Source: Pholis gunnellus (lineage: Eukaryota; Chordata; Actinopteri; Perciformes; Pholidae). From it: a DNA stretch of 64,000 nucleotides. The translations under genes were made by a program, and so were the position numbers. The stretch spans positions 7,449,333 through 7,513,332 of the forward strand of contig OU342819.1 of NCBI GenBank assembly GCA_910591455.2, given 5' to 3'. Below, in pieces: positions 46,550-61,683 of this stretch. The notes under the pieces were generated by a model. The model was not told the origin of the DNA. It was given only the letters and a program-made list of their open reading frames with translations, and did no database searches. Position 1 is the first letter of the stretch; the number at the start of each line of letters is the position of its first letter.

Positions 46550-49500
46550 TGAGAGAAAGAAGAGGAAACGGAGAGGAATGAGTATTGATTGGAGGTGATG
46601 AATCTCAGTGGGCATCTGCTACAGGCACTTCCTATGCCAGATGAAGAGGAATGATGAAGTTCTTTTTTTGCTATGCTGCACACAATGTAATCAGAAAGCC
46701 TGTGAGCATTTTATTAGGCCCTTTGACCCAGACTGCAGCTTGGCACAAAGTCCCATTCCTTGAAGAATTCCAGCAGCTGGATGACATATTTACTCAGACA
46801 CGTGTCTGAAATCACTCCCTCTATAACAAACGCTCAATGGGGAGCAGTACACAGCTGCTGAACAGCTGAAAAAATAAGTTATCAAAAAGTTGTAATACTG
46901 TCTTTTTACCTGATTTCATGATTTCTTTATAACACACGCCGTGTCATCGGGTGAAAATTCAACTTTGACCATTATTTATGACAAAATAGCTGTCAGCTGT
47001 ACTTTGGGTTTATCTCTAATTAGCAAACGTTATCTTTTAGGGTAATTTAAGGTGCCTAAGTACAGCCTCAAGGACATGTTTACTGCTTTGTTACCGAGAG
47101 AGCAGAAAGAGCAACAAGATCTGCAATCAAACGACCGAAGATGACATTAGTGAGGCTATAATCACTGGCAACTCCTCAATCGAACATTAAGTCACACGTG
47201 ACCTTTTACAATGTCGGATCAGCTGACTTTGAGTCCGATCATCAGATTACCTCACATTGCTACAGCATCGCCCTTTTTCAGTAAAAGTTTTGAGTCTTTC
47301 TGGGGGAAATTCCAGTTGTCACACATTTCCTAACAGATCTGTTAGTAATGAGTGTGGGTGTGTGGACTTTAACCCGTTGCAAGCCAACAATGAATGTAAC
47401 TCATGCAAGCAGAGGAGTTCCACTTCGACAGGATTCTCCTCAACCTTGAAACCACAGCGGAGATATGTGAAAGTCTCCTATCTTTGAAAGTTAATCAGTG
47501 TGGGGATGTTGGTGAACCTGCTGCCTCCCGTGTGTCACCTCATGTCAGCGATCTACCACAAGCTCTTACTTCTATTCCACAAAACTGCCAAATTCAAACA
47601 TGTCTAACTTTACTTTATGTGTCCATCGTCACGCTTGGACGACAAAAGACCCCGGTAGCTCTTTTGAATGCGTCAAAGAGAATGGGCTCTCTGTGAAAAG
47701 TGTTAAAGTATGTTAATGAGTACAAGTTTTGTATTCAGTCATGGAGTGAATTATGGGATTTGGGTAAAGGAACAGATGTTTTATTTTCTGTCTAACTGGA
47801 AACCACCCACTGGGGCCGCAAACGCTCTCAGGTGTACTTCCCACTTCTTACATGCAAAGTACTTATTTTGCCTGACCTGAGCTAAAACATTCACCATCAT
47901 TGCATGTGACAGCAGATGAAGATTCCCCCGAACCGCAGCAACCAGAAGTAAAGTGTGCACCGGTCACATGCAGTCAATATCACGGTGTTGAAGCAGCACC
48001 GGCCAGAAATGTACATCATCTAAAAGCTGCTGCTGGTGTGTGATTTCCTCAAGAGTTTACAGAAGAACAGGTCAGGCACCAGCGGTTTAGCAGCTGCAAC
48101 TGCTGCAAGCTAAAGTCAACTTTCATTTAATTTAGTGTACTGAGCTATGTTGACGCATCATCCAGTAAGTGTAACAAATAGTCGATCGTTTTGGTCTTAG
48201 TCGACTAGGATTGCTTCGGTGGAATGACTTATTTGACTTATTGCAAAGAAACCTTTGCGAAAATCTAGATTTAAAAGTGGTGCTTTTGTGTGATTCTTTG
48301 TTGTTTTACAGATCTGTTTATTATATCAACTAACCGATTAGTCTGTCGACTAAATGATTTCTTTGGTCGAGGACAACCCTAGAAACAAGTAAGACTTGTA
48401 GACTGGTGCTAACAGCTTAGCATGATTTACGTTTTTAAAAAGGGGAAAAAAGCTATTTCTGAACATTTATGCTATCCCACCTGGAAACAAACCATCAGGC
48501 ATGTGCACACTGCATTAGTGAAGCAATTACTGCACTCTGTATGAATTGGTTTGTTGTGCTGTCCCTCATATGTTCTCTGGCATTATCAGCTAATCCATTA
48601 TCATTACTCACCACTCAGCTAGTGCATGCACATCTCCACATTTTCAAGACCAAAGTGCACTGTGCCACTGATGGTAGAATGTCAGGGAACAGGAGTGCTG
48701 TTTATGGACAGGCACCAAGAAGAGTGACTTTGTCTTAATTATGTTAATTGGAATGTATTTTTCTCCAATCTCAGCAACAGTATGAACTGTACTAGAAAGA
48801 CTTAACAAACTCACTGCTGGCCATCTGCAGTCCATCCTTGAGCAATGTCTTGACTGATAACTATGCTTCAAATAGATGTGTTTTTTTCCTATCATAATAA
48901 TAAACATCTATTTAGTGAAGGACTAACAAGACACAGATTTAAATCGTAATGGTCAAATTCTGTGCACAGAGGCCGAGATGTCCTGACTGTTAGTCCCTAG
49001 TATGAGCCAAGTCTGTGGTTAACACAAGCTTCAGAGATTTTAACATTTTGTTCGAGGACATAAAACGTCTCAGTAAATGTCCCTCTCGTGAATTTTACGT
49101 GTCTTTAAAAAGGCGGTTGCCAACAAGTTGCTAAATGAGACTACGACTCATCGGCACGTCGTCTAGTCCGCCTTTTCGGCCTCGTCGTGGACACTCGTGC
49201 TCGTGCACCTGTGATGTAGTTCGTCTATAGCATAGCGTCACACAACGCTTTATACTTCTGCCAATCCACTCTTCAGAAAATCCTAAAAAGTGGTGTTCAT
49301 TTGTGAACATTATCTTGCTACGGAAACTTTTGCTTGCTCCAGAGTTTATTTTCTGAAATAGTTCAAACTGCAGTGGAAATATACCGTTGTATGACGGTAT
49401 GATGCCAACCACTGCGGCTGGCCCACAAAAACATGTCATCCCTGCAGCACTCTATGCCCGCTTCTTCTCTACACCCCCGGTTTCCTGTTAACAAGGCAGA

Positions 49501-50833
49501 ATGTGTGGTTTTAGAGCATGGGGTGATGCAATAGCTGACAATAAATTCACGCAATTAAACGTGGTGGTTAAAGTGATGGTAATGCACCAAGATACGCAAT
49601 TATGTAGCAGCTCAATAGAGTTTAGATTAGACGTAGATGTGCACAACGCTGCAGGTTTCAAAATGTTTAAAAAAAAAAATTACAAGACGCACCTTTAAAG
49701 TGTTAAAGCCGCAAGCCCAGGCAAGACAGCCCAAGTCTGGAATTTTCAGACTTTGGAAAGCTATGTCCCGAGGCACAAACACAACAGTAGTGCTCCTCAG
49801 GAGAGGTTTACCAAACTGCATGTGTAAACATGAGTGGAATGGGGCTTTAAACAAGGGGGAGCTGTACGGTGTTGGTTTTCTTTCTTTCTTTAATAAAACC
49901 TTGAAGGATTATGCCTCCTGTTGTACAGAGAGGTTAATAAGATAAGACTCACTTCACTACAGCAGGACGCAAAAGAATGACTCCTATCTAATATCTAAAA
50001 CAATGTCAGGCAGCGTCCTTCAGCCTTTGTATGATTTTAACTTCAGGGTTGTTTGTCCCAATTTAAAACTCAGTAGTTAGTCAGTCACACGGCCTTCTAC
50101 GCTGTTTGCGTAAACTCTTGCAGGGAGTGGCAGAGTGCGCATGAATGGCGCAAGCGGGGAGTCTCCCGGACATAGCGGAACAGACTGCCTGACTCAGTGA
50201 GATGGAGCTTTGAAAAAGTTTCCCCAAAACACTGTCCAATAACTCACGTTGTACGCTTTAGTTTCACGGGAGGGACACGTGTACCCGTTATTTTGTGTCA
50301 CAAGGGTTAACAACATAACGCAGGAGCAACTCTTCTTGGCGACATCTGCACAGTTTACGTTGGAAAACTTTTTAGCGCATTCACAACTTGTACCAGAAAC
50401 GCTATACACACACACACGACCGTTTATCTGTTGCACACAACTTCTGCATTTTCTCGCGGGGCGACCTGTGCTCCACTGGGTTTTTATTTTTTTTTAGTGT
50501 TGAACGCTTCCACGACCTTCCGTTATCGTGGTTGGTCCTAAACAAACACCGCCGACACCAGGACGAGGCCTGTTAGCTCAACTTAGATGAGCGAGTCGGC
50601 GGTCTGCCGACGGCTGAATCCGACTAGAGCTCCAGTCAACGCGAGAGCATGTGAGCAAAGTTTGATGCGTAACGTTATACTCCGGCTAAACTTCACATAA
50701 ACCCTCCAGAGAGGAAGACCGACCCGTGTCCGTCTAAAACACAGCAGCTTAACGGCGTTTAAGCAGCGTGCACCGACGCGTTAACAGCCTCCAGTGACAC
50801 GTCCTTGGTGTAACGTGAGCTAACGGTGCAGCA
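46550..50833. other. cers2: Probable long first intron of cers2
   Basis: No gene recognised. If the distal non-coding exon near 50841 is right, this is intron. It contains dispersed repeat material: around 48160-48390, motifs 'gtcgactaggattg' and 'gtctgtcgactaaatgattt' suggest a diverged transposon fragment with inverted ends. 48900-49520 and 49690-49830 look repetitive but were not assigned. Confidence 0.35.
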
Positions 50834-50840
50834 GACTCAC

Positions 50841-51000
50841 CTCTCTTCACCTCACTGTATCCGGTAATGTAGCTGCTCTTAAAATGTCTCCTCTCTCCTG
50901 CAGCTGCTGCTCGTCCTCTGTTCCGGTTGTCGCGGGGGGGATTTCATGTAGCGTTAGTTCTCGCCATCAAAAAAAAAAAAAACACTCTCCAACTTGTCCG
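50841..51000 (-). other. cers2: Candidate distal first exon/promoter of cers2
   Basis: A GTGAGT donor on the minus strand at 50839-50834 follows pyrimidine/purine-balanced sequence, and several CpGs lie to the right up to about 51270. It fits a housekeeping-type first exon for cers2, but nothing in the sequence fixes the link or the start. Confidence 0.3.
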
Positions 51001-53264
51001 TCGCTAACTGAGCTGCAAAACCCCCTTTCTCCTTCTTCTTCTCTACAACCTCAGCTTTGCCACATTCTAACTGTGTCGCACTTTCTCCCGAAAACACTTT
51101 TGTCCACCGAGGACAAATGCTTGTCACTTTTCCGTCCTATCAAAGTAGTCTTAGTGGACCTCGGCTTGTTGCCGTTTACCCGGGTCGTTCAATTGGTCGG
51201 ATATAGTGGATATTAGGGTAGTACGTTAGGATAGGACCAGGAGGGGGAGGGGCTTAAAGTGACGCGAGCGTTTACGCAGTATGAAGGGTGGTTAGTGCCA
51301 CGAGAGGGAGGCTGACGAGGAAAGACATGTCCTCCAGTGGAAAGAGTGGGGTTAATAGTTTGGAATTACTACAAATGTGTAATGTATACTGGATGTTGTA
51401 TTCATCCATTAACATACTTGTTTATCATTTACCTCAATGTTGCTGCAGAAATAACCCGACTGTAGTCAAGTACAGGGCCTGATGTAATTAGTTGAAATAC
51501 AACAAGTGAGAATAATTACGCCATTTTTGTGAGCTATTCCTTATTAGAATTGTTTATGGCAGCAGGTTTTATTTGCCAGGCCTGGGAGAGAAGGCAGAAG
51601 GTTTTGTTTAAGATCGAGTACTTTTTTATTGAATTAAACTTAATGAAATGTGTTTCCAAGTGCAGCTGTATTTTTGGTATCTTATAAACCCACGAGGGTT
51701 GGGCATGTTATGAATATAAATCTATCTATCTTTCATCAGCATCATTATGATTTAAAAGGTCAACTTTCAATGTAATGAATAAAAATACATTACAAGTGTC
51801 TTAACCATGTAGCTATTCATATCGTTCCCATTATGTAAATGCAACATTTTTGTTATCTTCTTATCTTCTTCTTGCTCTACTGGACTTTGATGTACGGTCA
51901 TATCCAGACTGAAAGTGAAGAGTGTCTTTAAGTGGTTTACTTAGCCCACACATTAAAGGTGCTGTACACAAGATTGGGAGCATGACGATTGCCTCTCAAC
52001 AGCTCTCAACATGGCGACGGCTGTGCCAGTGGCTCGCAGCTAACTGTGCAAACAACGGCAACAGGACTGACGGAGCTAAAAGTGTTTACCTGAGTGACAA
52101 CCTGAGGTTGGGTGCTATGCTTCCGTGACATCGCTGTCGGTCGTGAAGGCGTTATCAGCTGTAACCACTGTATAACCTGTGGAGCATGCTCACGTGCACA
52201 AACATGCACTAAAAGCACGCGTGGCACCTCGACTATGTAAACAAACAATGGAGAAGTTCGGATTACAACACAAACAGAGGGAGAGGGAGACTTCATTCAC
52301 TATTTCCAGGCTTTGGCAGGTGCTTAGTTTTGATTTGACTGTTTTATGGTGGCCGGGTGACACATTTTCTCATTTTACAGCTGAATAGGAAATAGACAAT
52401 AGAGAGTAATTTGCATAAAGTTGAGGTAAAGTCAAAATTATGCAAATTCAGATTCGGCAAATGGTCAGTCAACTCGCCACGTCGTGTATCGTGCAGCATA
52501 GACTTTAATAGGATCCATCTGCTTCACACACATCAACGGTTTTGATTGTATCTCCACCTATACCCTGTCATGGTCATGTATCTGGCTTATATTTCGCAAT
52601 ATAACTTATATTATATCATCAAGCTACAGTCTTTTGCAGCTGTTTTCCTGATCAGATAACAGATTCCCTCTCCTCATCCTGGTATCCTTTTACGGCATTA
52701 ATCACCCTTCATACTTCATGCATGCCAAAGGAGGCCGAGGCATGTTTGGACGAGTCGGATCTAAACCAAACAGCTGCGGCAGACGGACTCAGTGCACGCC
52801 CCGAATGTGGTTACACACACCTCAGCCTTTTCCATCCTCTCCATACCTGACCTGGATATTTTTGCATGCTGTGTCATCAATAACTCGTGGCCAAGGTTGG
52901 GTTATCAATCATTTAACATAATTGTGTGACATTGTAATGGACATTTTGTACAGACTTGTAATGATACTGCACTTCAAGTAGCAACAACAAATCAGCACAA
53001 GTAGTTTTCTTCCTGTTCCTTGGTAAAGTTGGTCCACAGTTTCACATGCAACCAACACAGGAGGCCAGATGTTTTCCACTTTGCGCAATACTTCCTCAGG
53101 CCTACAGAGAGCAGCAAACTCCCCTGGATAGCTCATTTATGATCCAGCACCCAAACTTTGACACAACCACAGTCTATTCTGTCATCTCTTCTAACCGTGT
53201 TGATTCATCATGCAGAGGAAAAATGGGATTTTTTTGGTAAATCACATGATGTGAACAGACACAC
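51001..53264. other. Intergenic region between cers2 and celf3
   Basis: No gene seen. From about 51953 to 52300 a repeat-like stretch begins 'ttaaaggtgctgtacacaag' and includes 'cagctctcaacatggcgacg', which I recall as dispersed in fish genomes; its family is not known to me. The rest is A/T-rich unique-looking sequence. Confidence 0.4.
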
Positions 53265-56200
53265 ATTTTAATTCTAAATTGTACTTTATTTTCTTTTAAA
53301 GACATATGTTTTAAAACAGCGATTGTAGAGAATAAATAAAGAAACATTATGTTGTTGTTTTTTTTTACTTCCATAGGTACATTTATGCAATTAAAAACTC
53401 TATAATAAGTGTGTTCATTGTCTTGAAGACCACAGAAATCCTCTTTTTTTTTTTCTTCTTCTTAAATTAAAAAAGAAATTGTCACATCCCCCCACCAACC
53501 CGCCCCACCCTCATCAAATTGATTACCAAATAAATTAAACGTAAAAAATCAAGATAGAAAAATTCCCAGCCATTCCTTCAGCTTTGTTAATTTGAAAAGT
53601 AGTGGCAGCAGAGAATCTTAACTCGTGAAGTCCTTCAACTCCATTTTTAAACCAAGGTATGTACAGTGAGAGGAAATTCAAATCTCTTCCAGTTTAATTA
53701 CCCCATGTTTTTAATTTACGTATAAATAATAAAACTAACTCTACATAACAATATTACCAATGGTAATAATACAGAATAGTATTTTCTCTTTTCTCCGACT
53801 GTGTTGACTGGCCTTCTGTTAATGCCATAGACCACAAATCACACTATACAGTAGAACCCTGTTCAGAAGAATAACATCAGTGATATGCTTTTTCTTAACA
53901 TGTAGATCTTGTTGCTGACAATAGAGTATGTACATAATATAAATGAATCCAGCTGTGGAATGATAGGAAATCTGGAGCACTTCTGATATTGCGGATGCGG
54001 ATTCTGGAGCTGTACTTTGTTGCCGATATTACTGCTGTTGTTTGTTGTTTTTGAAAGCGCATACACGTGATACTGCTTTGTGTGAAGTCTTGCTCCTGTG
54101 CTATACGGTTGGTCAAACAACCAAAAAAGGCTGGGACATCCCAAGTGGTTTTCTTGATTGAACTCTTAGGTTTTCCTGGAGGTGAAGAAGAAGAAGAAGA
54201 AGAAGAGGAGAGAGAAAAAGAAAAAAAAGCACAGAGCATTTTAAACCAAATCACACACATCGAACACATAAATGTAAGACTTTGGAAGTGGAGTGGTGTC
54301 TGCAATACACACTGCTTGCACTGATGCCTCAGGGGAGTCTCGGTAATCAACTAGTGTCCATGCAACTCAAATAGTGACAGTCATACTGCTGCAAGTTCTT
54401 AGAAAATAGTTTGTCATCTCTTTTGGCAGGCAAATTAATTCAGAACATGCACAGCAGGAATTCTGGTGGGGATAACTATAACCTCCACATTTTTGGAAAA
54501 CAGTTGGAGCTCATTTTACATTTATTCTAATGATATTCAAAACCATGTCATTCACCAAACTGTAGTTTCTCAGGGAGGCAAGAGTATTCAAATCATCCAT
54601 TTGTGATGCAGGTTGCTGCAAACAGGGCATCTGCAGGTACCAGAACAATCTATTTGTGACATTTTAAGACCTAATGCCAGTTTATCTAAATAGAACAATT
54701 TAACAAAAATGTGAATCATCTGTCCCTTATAAATATTGACTAAATTAACAGTCATTAACCCTCAAACTTTGTTCAAACTTTCTTACATTTCTATAAATTA
54801 TAATTCTGATTTATTTCTGATAATCAATATCGAACCTTTTCAAACTTGGTCAGTGAACTGCAGTGTTTTTGGTTATTAGAAATGTTAAGTGGACATGTTT
54901 GGATGCATTTGAATACTATAACTCCTTGAGTATTTTCTGGTGTTGTATATCATGGTTTTAAAGTCCCAGAATTCCTACAGAGGAATGCACATCCTCAGCC
55001 AGCAGCACGTGTCACAGGAACCAGACAGCTTTACCCAAAACCTTCTAAAGTAAGGTTAGTGTCTCAGTTGGTACAACACACACACACACACACACACACA
55101 CACATTCACTTGTACATGAATATATTTTTTCACATCTAGTCAATACAAAACACTCACACGGATATAAATGCACGCACCATCTCGTTGTCTTACACTTGGG
55201 CCTCCCACGAACGCACCATCATTCACACACAAACACTATGTTGTCAACCATTTACAGGGGCACGTTCGGTACATTTCCAATCTCACAAAAAACAACAAAG
55301 TTCAGGCACAAAGTCACTTGGAATTGAGTTACAACCAAACAAAAACCCCGCACTCACCGAAAACTACCACACCAACCAACTAAACAGAGGGAATATGTAA
55401 GAATGATAATCATGACAGACAAAAAGGAAACTAATCAAAAACCAAAAAGTCTAAAAGGAAAAGAATAAATGTAATATATCCATATTTGATGGACAGCAGG
55501 CTAATTTAGCTCTTAGCACTGAAGCTTTTAGAGGTCTTGGGAAAAAAAAATAACCAGCATGTCATGATAATCAATTACTTACAAATGCTGAGGTAAAGTG
55601 ACAGTTATTGATCAGTGTTTGCAAGGAATAAAACCAGGACAAAATAATAAGAGGAAACTCACAACGCACCAAACACAGTTCATGGTCGCCACAGTAACCC
55701 GCCATGCAGTTGGAGCATGGTGAATCAAGGCAACGGCCCAAAATAAAAATTGCTAATGGCAACCATCACAGGCAATATCGCCACAGCAACCAACACAGGC
55801 CAATTAACTTACAACGCAGTGAGAAGGAAGGGGGGGAGGTTTTAGCGGTTGCTAGGCAACCGTAGCCATAGCGACGCACGTCTCCACGACATATGTATGG
55901 ACGGGACGGGTCTTGAGAGTGGTGTGATGTTTTTTTCAGGAAAAATGGCATATGGCACAGCACAAAAACAATAAATGAAAAGTAAAACAAAAATTAATGA
56001 CGAACAGTAGTTGGCATTCAACCCTGCGACAGAACACTGGTTAGACAGAACATTTGAACCGAGTGAAAATCTACTTCTCAATCAAACTGTCCCTCGACAT
56101 ACTGAGCACACAATGTATTTCAAATTGATGAGTGCTGCCACCTCATTAAAGTTAATCTACTGTAGGGTTATTGACTTCTTCAGTTCCACATGAAAGACAG

Positions 56201-56336
56201 CCATTTAAGCACTGAGCCCCCCAATTACATCCACTCTGTCTCTTTAACTTCCAGTCACATTTTCAGCTGTCTATCAATCCCTTCCCGAGCCCGCCCCATC
56301 TCCTCAAGCATGTCAATACACAATAACTAACCTCCT
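53265..56336 (-). other. celf3: Probable long celf3 3'UTR
   Basis: Non-coding sequence downstream of the celf3 stop, with minus-strand AATAAA near 53285-53291 as a plausible distal poly(A) signal. Inside are a (CA)n run at 55076-55104 and a (GAA)n run at 54183-54206. Long 3'UTRs are usual for CELF genes; the exact end is inferred. Minus-strand ORFs here (for example 53895-54350) are chance. Confidence 0.4.
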
Positions 56337-59300
56337 TCAGTAAGGCCTGTTGGCATCCTTGGGCCTCTTCAGCTGCACCTTCAGTCTCTTCATGCCGATC
56401 TGGAAGCCGTTCATGGCCTGGATGGCAGTCTGGGCGCTGGATGGGTTGTCAAAACTTACAAAACCTGAGAGGGAAGTAACAGAATGAAGGAATCAAACAC
56501 AAACATTCGCCAACAGCAGCAGCATTTATAGGGAAGAAAGAGGGGAAAGTAGATGAAGCTAAGATGATCTGACAACACGTCTTTCTTTGCATAAATAAGA
56601 ATGAACGTTTCTAAAAACCACGAGGTGACAACCGCCATCCCAGTGACTCACCAAAGCATTTACTCTGGTTGGTGGCGCGGTCCACAAACACCTTAGCAGA
56701 GATGACGTTTCCGAAGGGAAGGAACATCTGCAGTATCTCAGAGTCAGTGAACTCCTGTGGCAGGTGGTAGATGAAGATGTTACAGCCCTCTGGACCTGTA
56801 CACAAATAGAGCCACGACGACACAGATATGACATGACATGACACGACACGACAAGTTAGGCAATCAGTGAGGCCTGCAGTGTTGAGTTAGTGAGAGTAAC
56901 ACAATGTACAACAGTAATAATACATTTTGGTCTCTGGGACATTGTGATGGACATTTTATAGACTAAACAGAAACAAAATAATCTAAATAATACTGTATAG
57001 TTTGGTCAGTAATGGAAATAATCAGTAGTTGCAGTCTTTATCTTCACTGTGGTAAATGGCATCATTCAAATGAGTTGTAAAAGTCTGCTAATACATTTTC
57101 ATATCATGAGAACCATGATATGTAAATGTATTAGCAGACCAAGTGTGTGTGATTTGTGGTGAATGGGCTAAAACATGCCAAACCGCTGGAATGTTTCTCC
57201 AAGATATGAATATTTGTGCACAGCTCTCTGAGTTTACCTTCTCGTTGCTGCAGCTGCTGCGGCTGCTGCGGCTGCTGAGCCACCAGCGTGGGCTGGTGGG
57301 GGAACGGCTGTCCCACCAGGCTGTAGGCAGCAGGGTAGGTGGCTGATGGGGGAGGAGGAACAGGTGAGCAGAGAGCAGCGGCGAGGCACGATAGAGACTG
57401 CAAACTAATCAGTTTCTCCTCAAAACAACATCTGACAGAGCTGCATTCCCACCTACAGATTTGCTAAAAACACGGCGATGCTTTTGCATTTAGTCTATGA
57501 CTCACATATAGGGCTGCAGGTATTTACAATTTGTAATATATGTGCATGTTTTGACTTTGGATGTCAATTTCTACTTTACACATGCAGTGTTGGGTAGTTG
57601 GGGGGGGGGTGCAAAGGTAATGTAGCCGCATCCCATTATGTTACATAAAACAGTTTTGCATTCTGGTTACACCGACTGGAAGGATATTTCTATTTGCAAA
57701 CTTATTATCAGTAGCAGCAGTAAGGCAAGTATATAGCGATACATTCATATGAATAAATGGCAATTTATGTCACATTTTATGGCGCTATATCGGACACATC
57801 TGACACTGAGACAGTGAGGGGCTCACCTGTATAGTGCTGCATGCCTGTATAAGCTTGCTGCATGGGGTCCAGGACGGGACTCTGAGCTGTGGCAGAGTAA
57901 ACACATCGTCACCAACTGCTATATGCACACACTAAAAAATCCTGAATGCTATTTGGGGCACATCAGCACGCTCCAAATAACATCTAGTGCTTTAATTTAA
58001 TCTCCTCTTGATTAGGCCCTCGTGGTTGCACATCAAAACAGAAAGCCTGTGAATCTGTGGATGAATATAATTTTCACAGCAACACAGTTGTTCTCTACGT
58101 TCTTGTGTAGCTGCTGTTAAGGGCGTTGTGGCTGTACCTTGATAGGCATGAACCCCATTGGTGTACAGGGCCTCAGTTGCTGATTGGCCGTTGGACAGAG
58201 ATGGAAGCGAGGCGTAGCTGTTCAACGTGAGCGGTGGAGGCAGAGCAGGAAGCGGTGTGCCTGCCATGGAGGGTGGAGTGTTGGTACCTGGAGACATGTT
58301 CAAGGAATTTCCTTTTATTCAAATAAGTTCAATCAAGAGCAGGAATACGGAATTAAAAACAAGACAAATTTGTGCTGGGTATCAATAGATTTGTCAATCA
58401 ACAGAAAACGATTTGACTTCCATTTTTGATGATTGTTTCTTTAGTCATTTATTAAATTCAAGTCAAGCCAATTTATTTATTTAGCCCAATATCACAAATC
58501 TGCCTAAAGGAGCTTTACAATCTGTACAGCAGATGACACCGTCTGTCCTTTAACCCATTAAATCAGAAAAGGAAAAAACGGAAGTACAACTGAACTGGGG
58601 AAAAATGAAAGAAACCTCTGGAAGAGCAACTGAGGAGGGATCCCTCTCCCATGATGAACAGATGTGCAATAGACACCGTGTGTACAGAATAACCAGCACA
58701 ATACAATTATTAATAGTATTATGTATAGACAATAACAAAAATAAATAGAATGTAAACATGTGTGAAGAAGAACTAAGCTCTAACAAGAGTAAGAGTTCAC
58801 AGCCAGGCGGGCGGCTCTGAGAGGCTGCACTTTGGCACAGCGGTGCTTTGAGCTAAATGCTAGCATCAGCATGCTAATTTGCTCACAATGACGAGGCTAA
58901 CATGCTGACGTTAAAGGTACCCTGTGGAGTTTTTGACCTATAGTGCTATGGAGCATATTTTTTTTAATTATGCATGCGAGAGCAGTGATACGCGTTCCTG
59001 CCAACGGTTTCACACGACACCACCGAGCTACAGGTGGCTGTGATGCAAAGAAAGAAACTAGTAAACGAGGATGCAAACAATGCAGGATTTAACATGTTTT
59101 TTTTTTTCTCTATCAATCAACTTTGCAAATGTTTTATAAGAGAGGAAATGCATTCAACACTATTTTTTTTTAGACCTAAAGGAGACAACACAGTGCGTTG
59201 TGGTGAGTAACATTCACTCTAAATATAACTTCTGCTTGTTTACAAAAAAGAACTCCACAGGGTGCAGGTGATGTTTACTCTGATCATCATCTTAGTTCAA

Positions 59301-59993
59301 CATGCTAACATTTGCTAAAATACAGCCAAAGCAAGGTATTTGGTCATGAATCAAAGGATTGGACACACTAAAGTTTTGACCTGATGATGGCACTAAATTA
59401 ATTAGCTCAGGGATCACCAAAGTTATTACAATTCAGCCTGAGGGGGACATCAATGTCTGTTCTTTTGCTGTTTACAGTTTCATTAGTTAAAAGTTGCTGC
59501 TTATGTCTGTTTCATATCATACTAAATTGAGTACTGAGTTGTTGTATTCTCTCAAACTCTCAGCTATCAACATTGGCATCGCCAGTGTTAATCTGGCTAT
59601 AATACAGACTATCCAAGTACTTGCAGGATGCAGGTACTCCAACTCAATTAAACGTCCACAATAAACGTAAAACCTAACATGGCTAACAACATGACAGACT
59701 GAGGAAGAAGAAAAAAAAAACGACAAAATAGATGTTTGTTATTTTTGTCCTCTTAGGTCCACCTCTCTTTGTGTCGCTGCGCTCATATTTCAGGCATAAA
59801 TCTAATCAGGGCCGGCCGGGCCCGGACATCACTGCCTCTCATTACCTGAGGAGGGGGTGATGGATGCGATCGGCGTGGCAATGAGGCTGCTGGGGTTGAG
59901 GGCGGCGAGTTGCTGCATCTGAACCGCCGCCACGGTGGCAACAGGAGAGAGGTAGGCCGACTGCGCCACCAGGGCCTGCTGCTGCATCAACTG

Positions 59994-60027
<34 letters not shown>

Positions 60028-61389
60028 GTGTTAGAGAGGAGGGGAGAGAGGGAGTCAGGGTATTCTGTGTTTAGAGTAAGGAGAATGATGTGTAGGATCA
60101 GACAGTGTTTCTTTGGGTGCAGACTTTAGGTGTGTGTTCTCTGAGTGTAATCTCAGGCTTGTAAAGTAGAGAAACTAAACCAGGAGACTTTACACATCCA
60201 ACAAATTGTGAAAAGGCTCAACTTCAGACATATAGTGAGTGATTTCTGTAGATTACAATTGCAGATGGACACACTTTGTTCACATTTACGTTATTAACGG
60301 GTCATAAAAGTTGAACATATTTAATATAGTTGCAATGGCTCCCGTCTGAGCCTCAATCAGGAGTCAATACATTTCAAGGCCTCCGCTCTGTATGCTGCAA
60401 CATAACACAGACAGACAAATTGTCCTTGGTGACTCATTTTTTCAGACCTGACCAGACGCTTCATGATATTCCTAATCAGTCAGTCTGCTGAATCAGGATA
60501 GAATTGGTATTAATTGGTAAATAGTTTCAGATGGCAATTTTATTTGGGGTTTTAGTTGAGCTTTTTATTGAAGAAAAGAATGTCGCACATTGTAAGAAAA
60601 AAAGCGCTGTCAGGCCTCCTTAAGCATCACAAACTGAACGACTGCAAATGAGCCAAATCTGAAACCATTTGCAGTAAACGGTCAATTAACAACGACAGCA
60701 GTAATGTGGCTTCACTCGAAATCTTTCCTGTTCAAATCCTCTTGTATGACATTAAAACGCTTCTATTAGAATCACATGGAACACACACTGAGTAAAGTTT
60801 GCTCTCCAGAACATTTTGTCGATTTTGAGTCAAATATTCTTGACTTTTTATTTTTACATCAGCTCTTACTGCAGTACTAATCTTCAATCGCGTAATTGTT
60901 TCTTCACAGACGATCAGTAGGCACAAAGAACATGAAGCGTTCTTTTCTCTGTGTTTCATTGTGGATACTCACAGCCTGCGTGTAAGCGTTGTAGGCCCCG
61001 AGGTGCAGGGTCATGGGACTGATGACTCCCAGCTGAGAGGCCACCTGCTGCATCCGCCGGAGCCCTCGCTCCTTCTCTGAATCGGCAAACTTCACCACCA
61101 GGCTGGACGAGGCGCCCTGCGGAGGAAATGGGACACTTGGTCTAAGGATCAAGACAATCACAGCATCCTGGTTCCGACCTTTGTTGAAAGTCATTTCTCC
61201 TCTGTCTCCTCTGTCTCCTCTCATTTCTCATCGGTTCTGTGCTGTCTGACATCGAAATAAATGCAAACGTCTGTTTACTGTTTTCATAATTCCTGTTTTT
61301 ACTGAATTAAATATATTAGTTGGATATTATTTTTTATCTTGTTGACTCTGGTCGGTTTAGTTATCAAACCATGGTACAAATTACCTACA

Positions 61390-61486
<97 letters not shown>

Positions 61487-61641
61487 AGGAGGGGGACAGA
61501 AATGAGAAGTGGTGACTGTTAGCTGAGTCACCACGTTGAGTGTCTAAATGACTGGATTTGGAGCATCTAAATGTGTGTATACTGTATTTCAGTATGTGTG
61601 TGACCATGTGTGTGACCATGTGTTTCTCTGCACGTGTGCAT

Positions 61642-61683
<42 letters not shown>

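Noticed and set aside
53895..54350. Minus-strand ORF with poly-Ser downstream of celf3
   Set aside because: The Ser run is the (GAA)n microsatellite; the region lies in the probable celf3 3'UTR and shows no splice structure.
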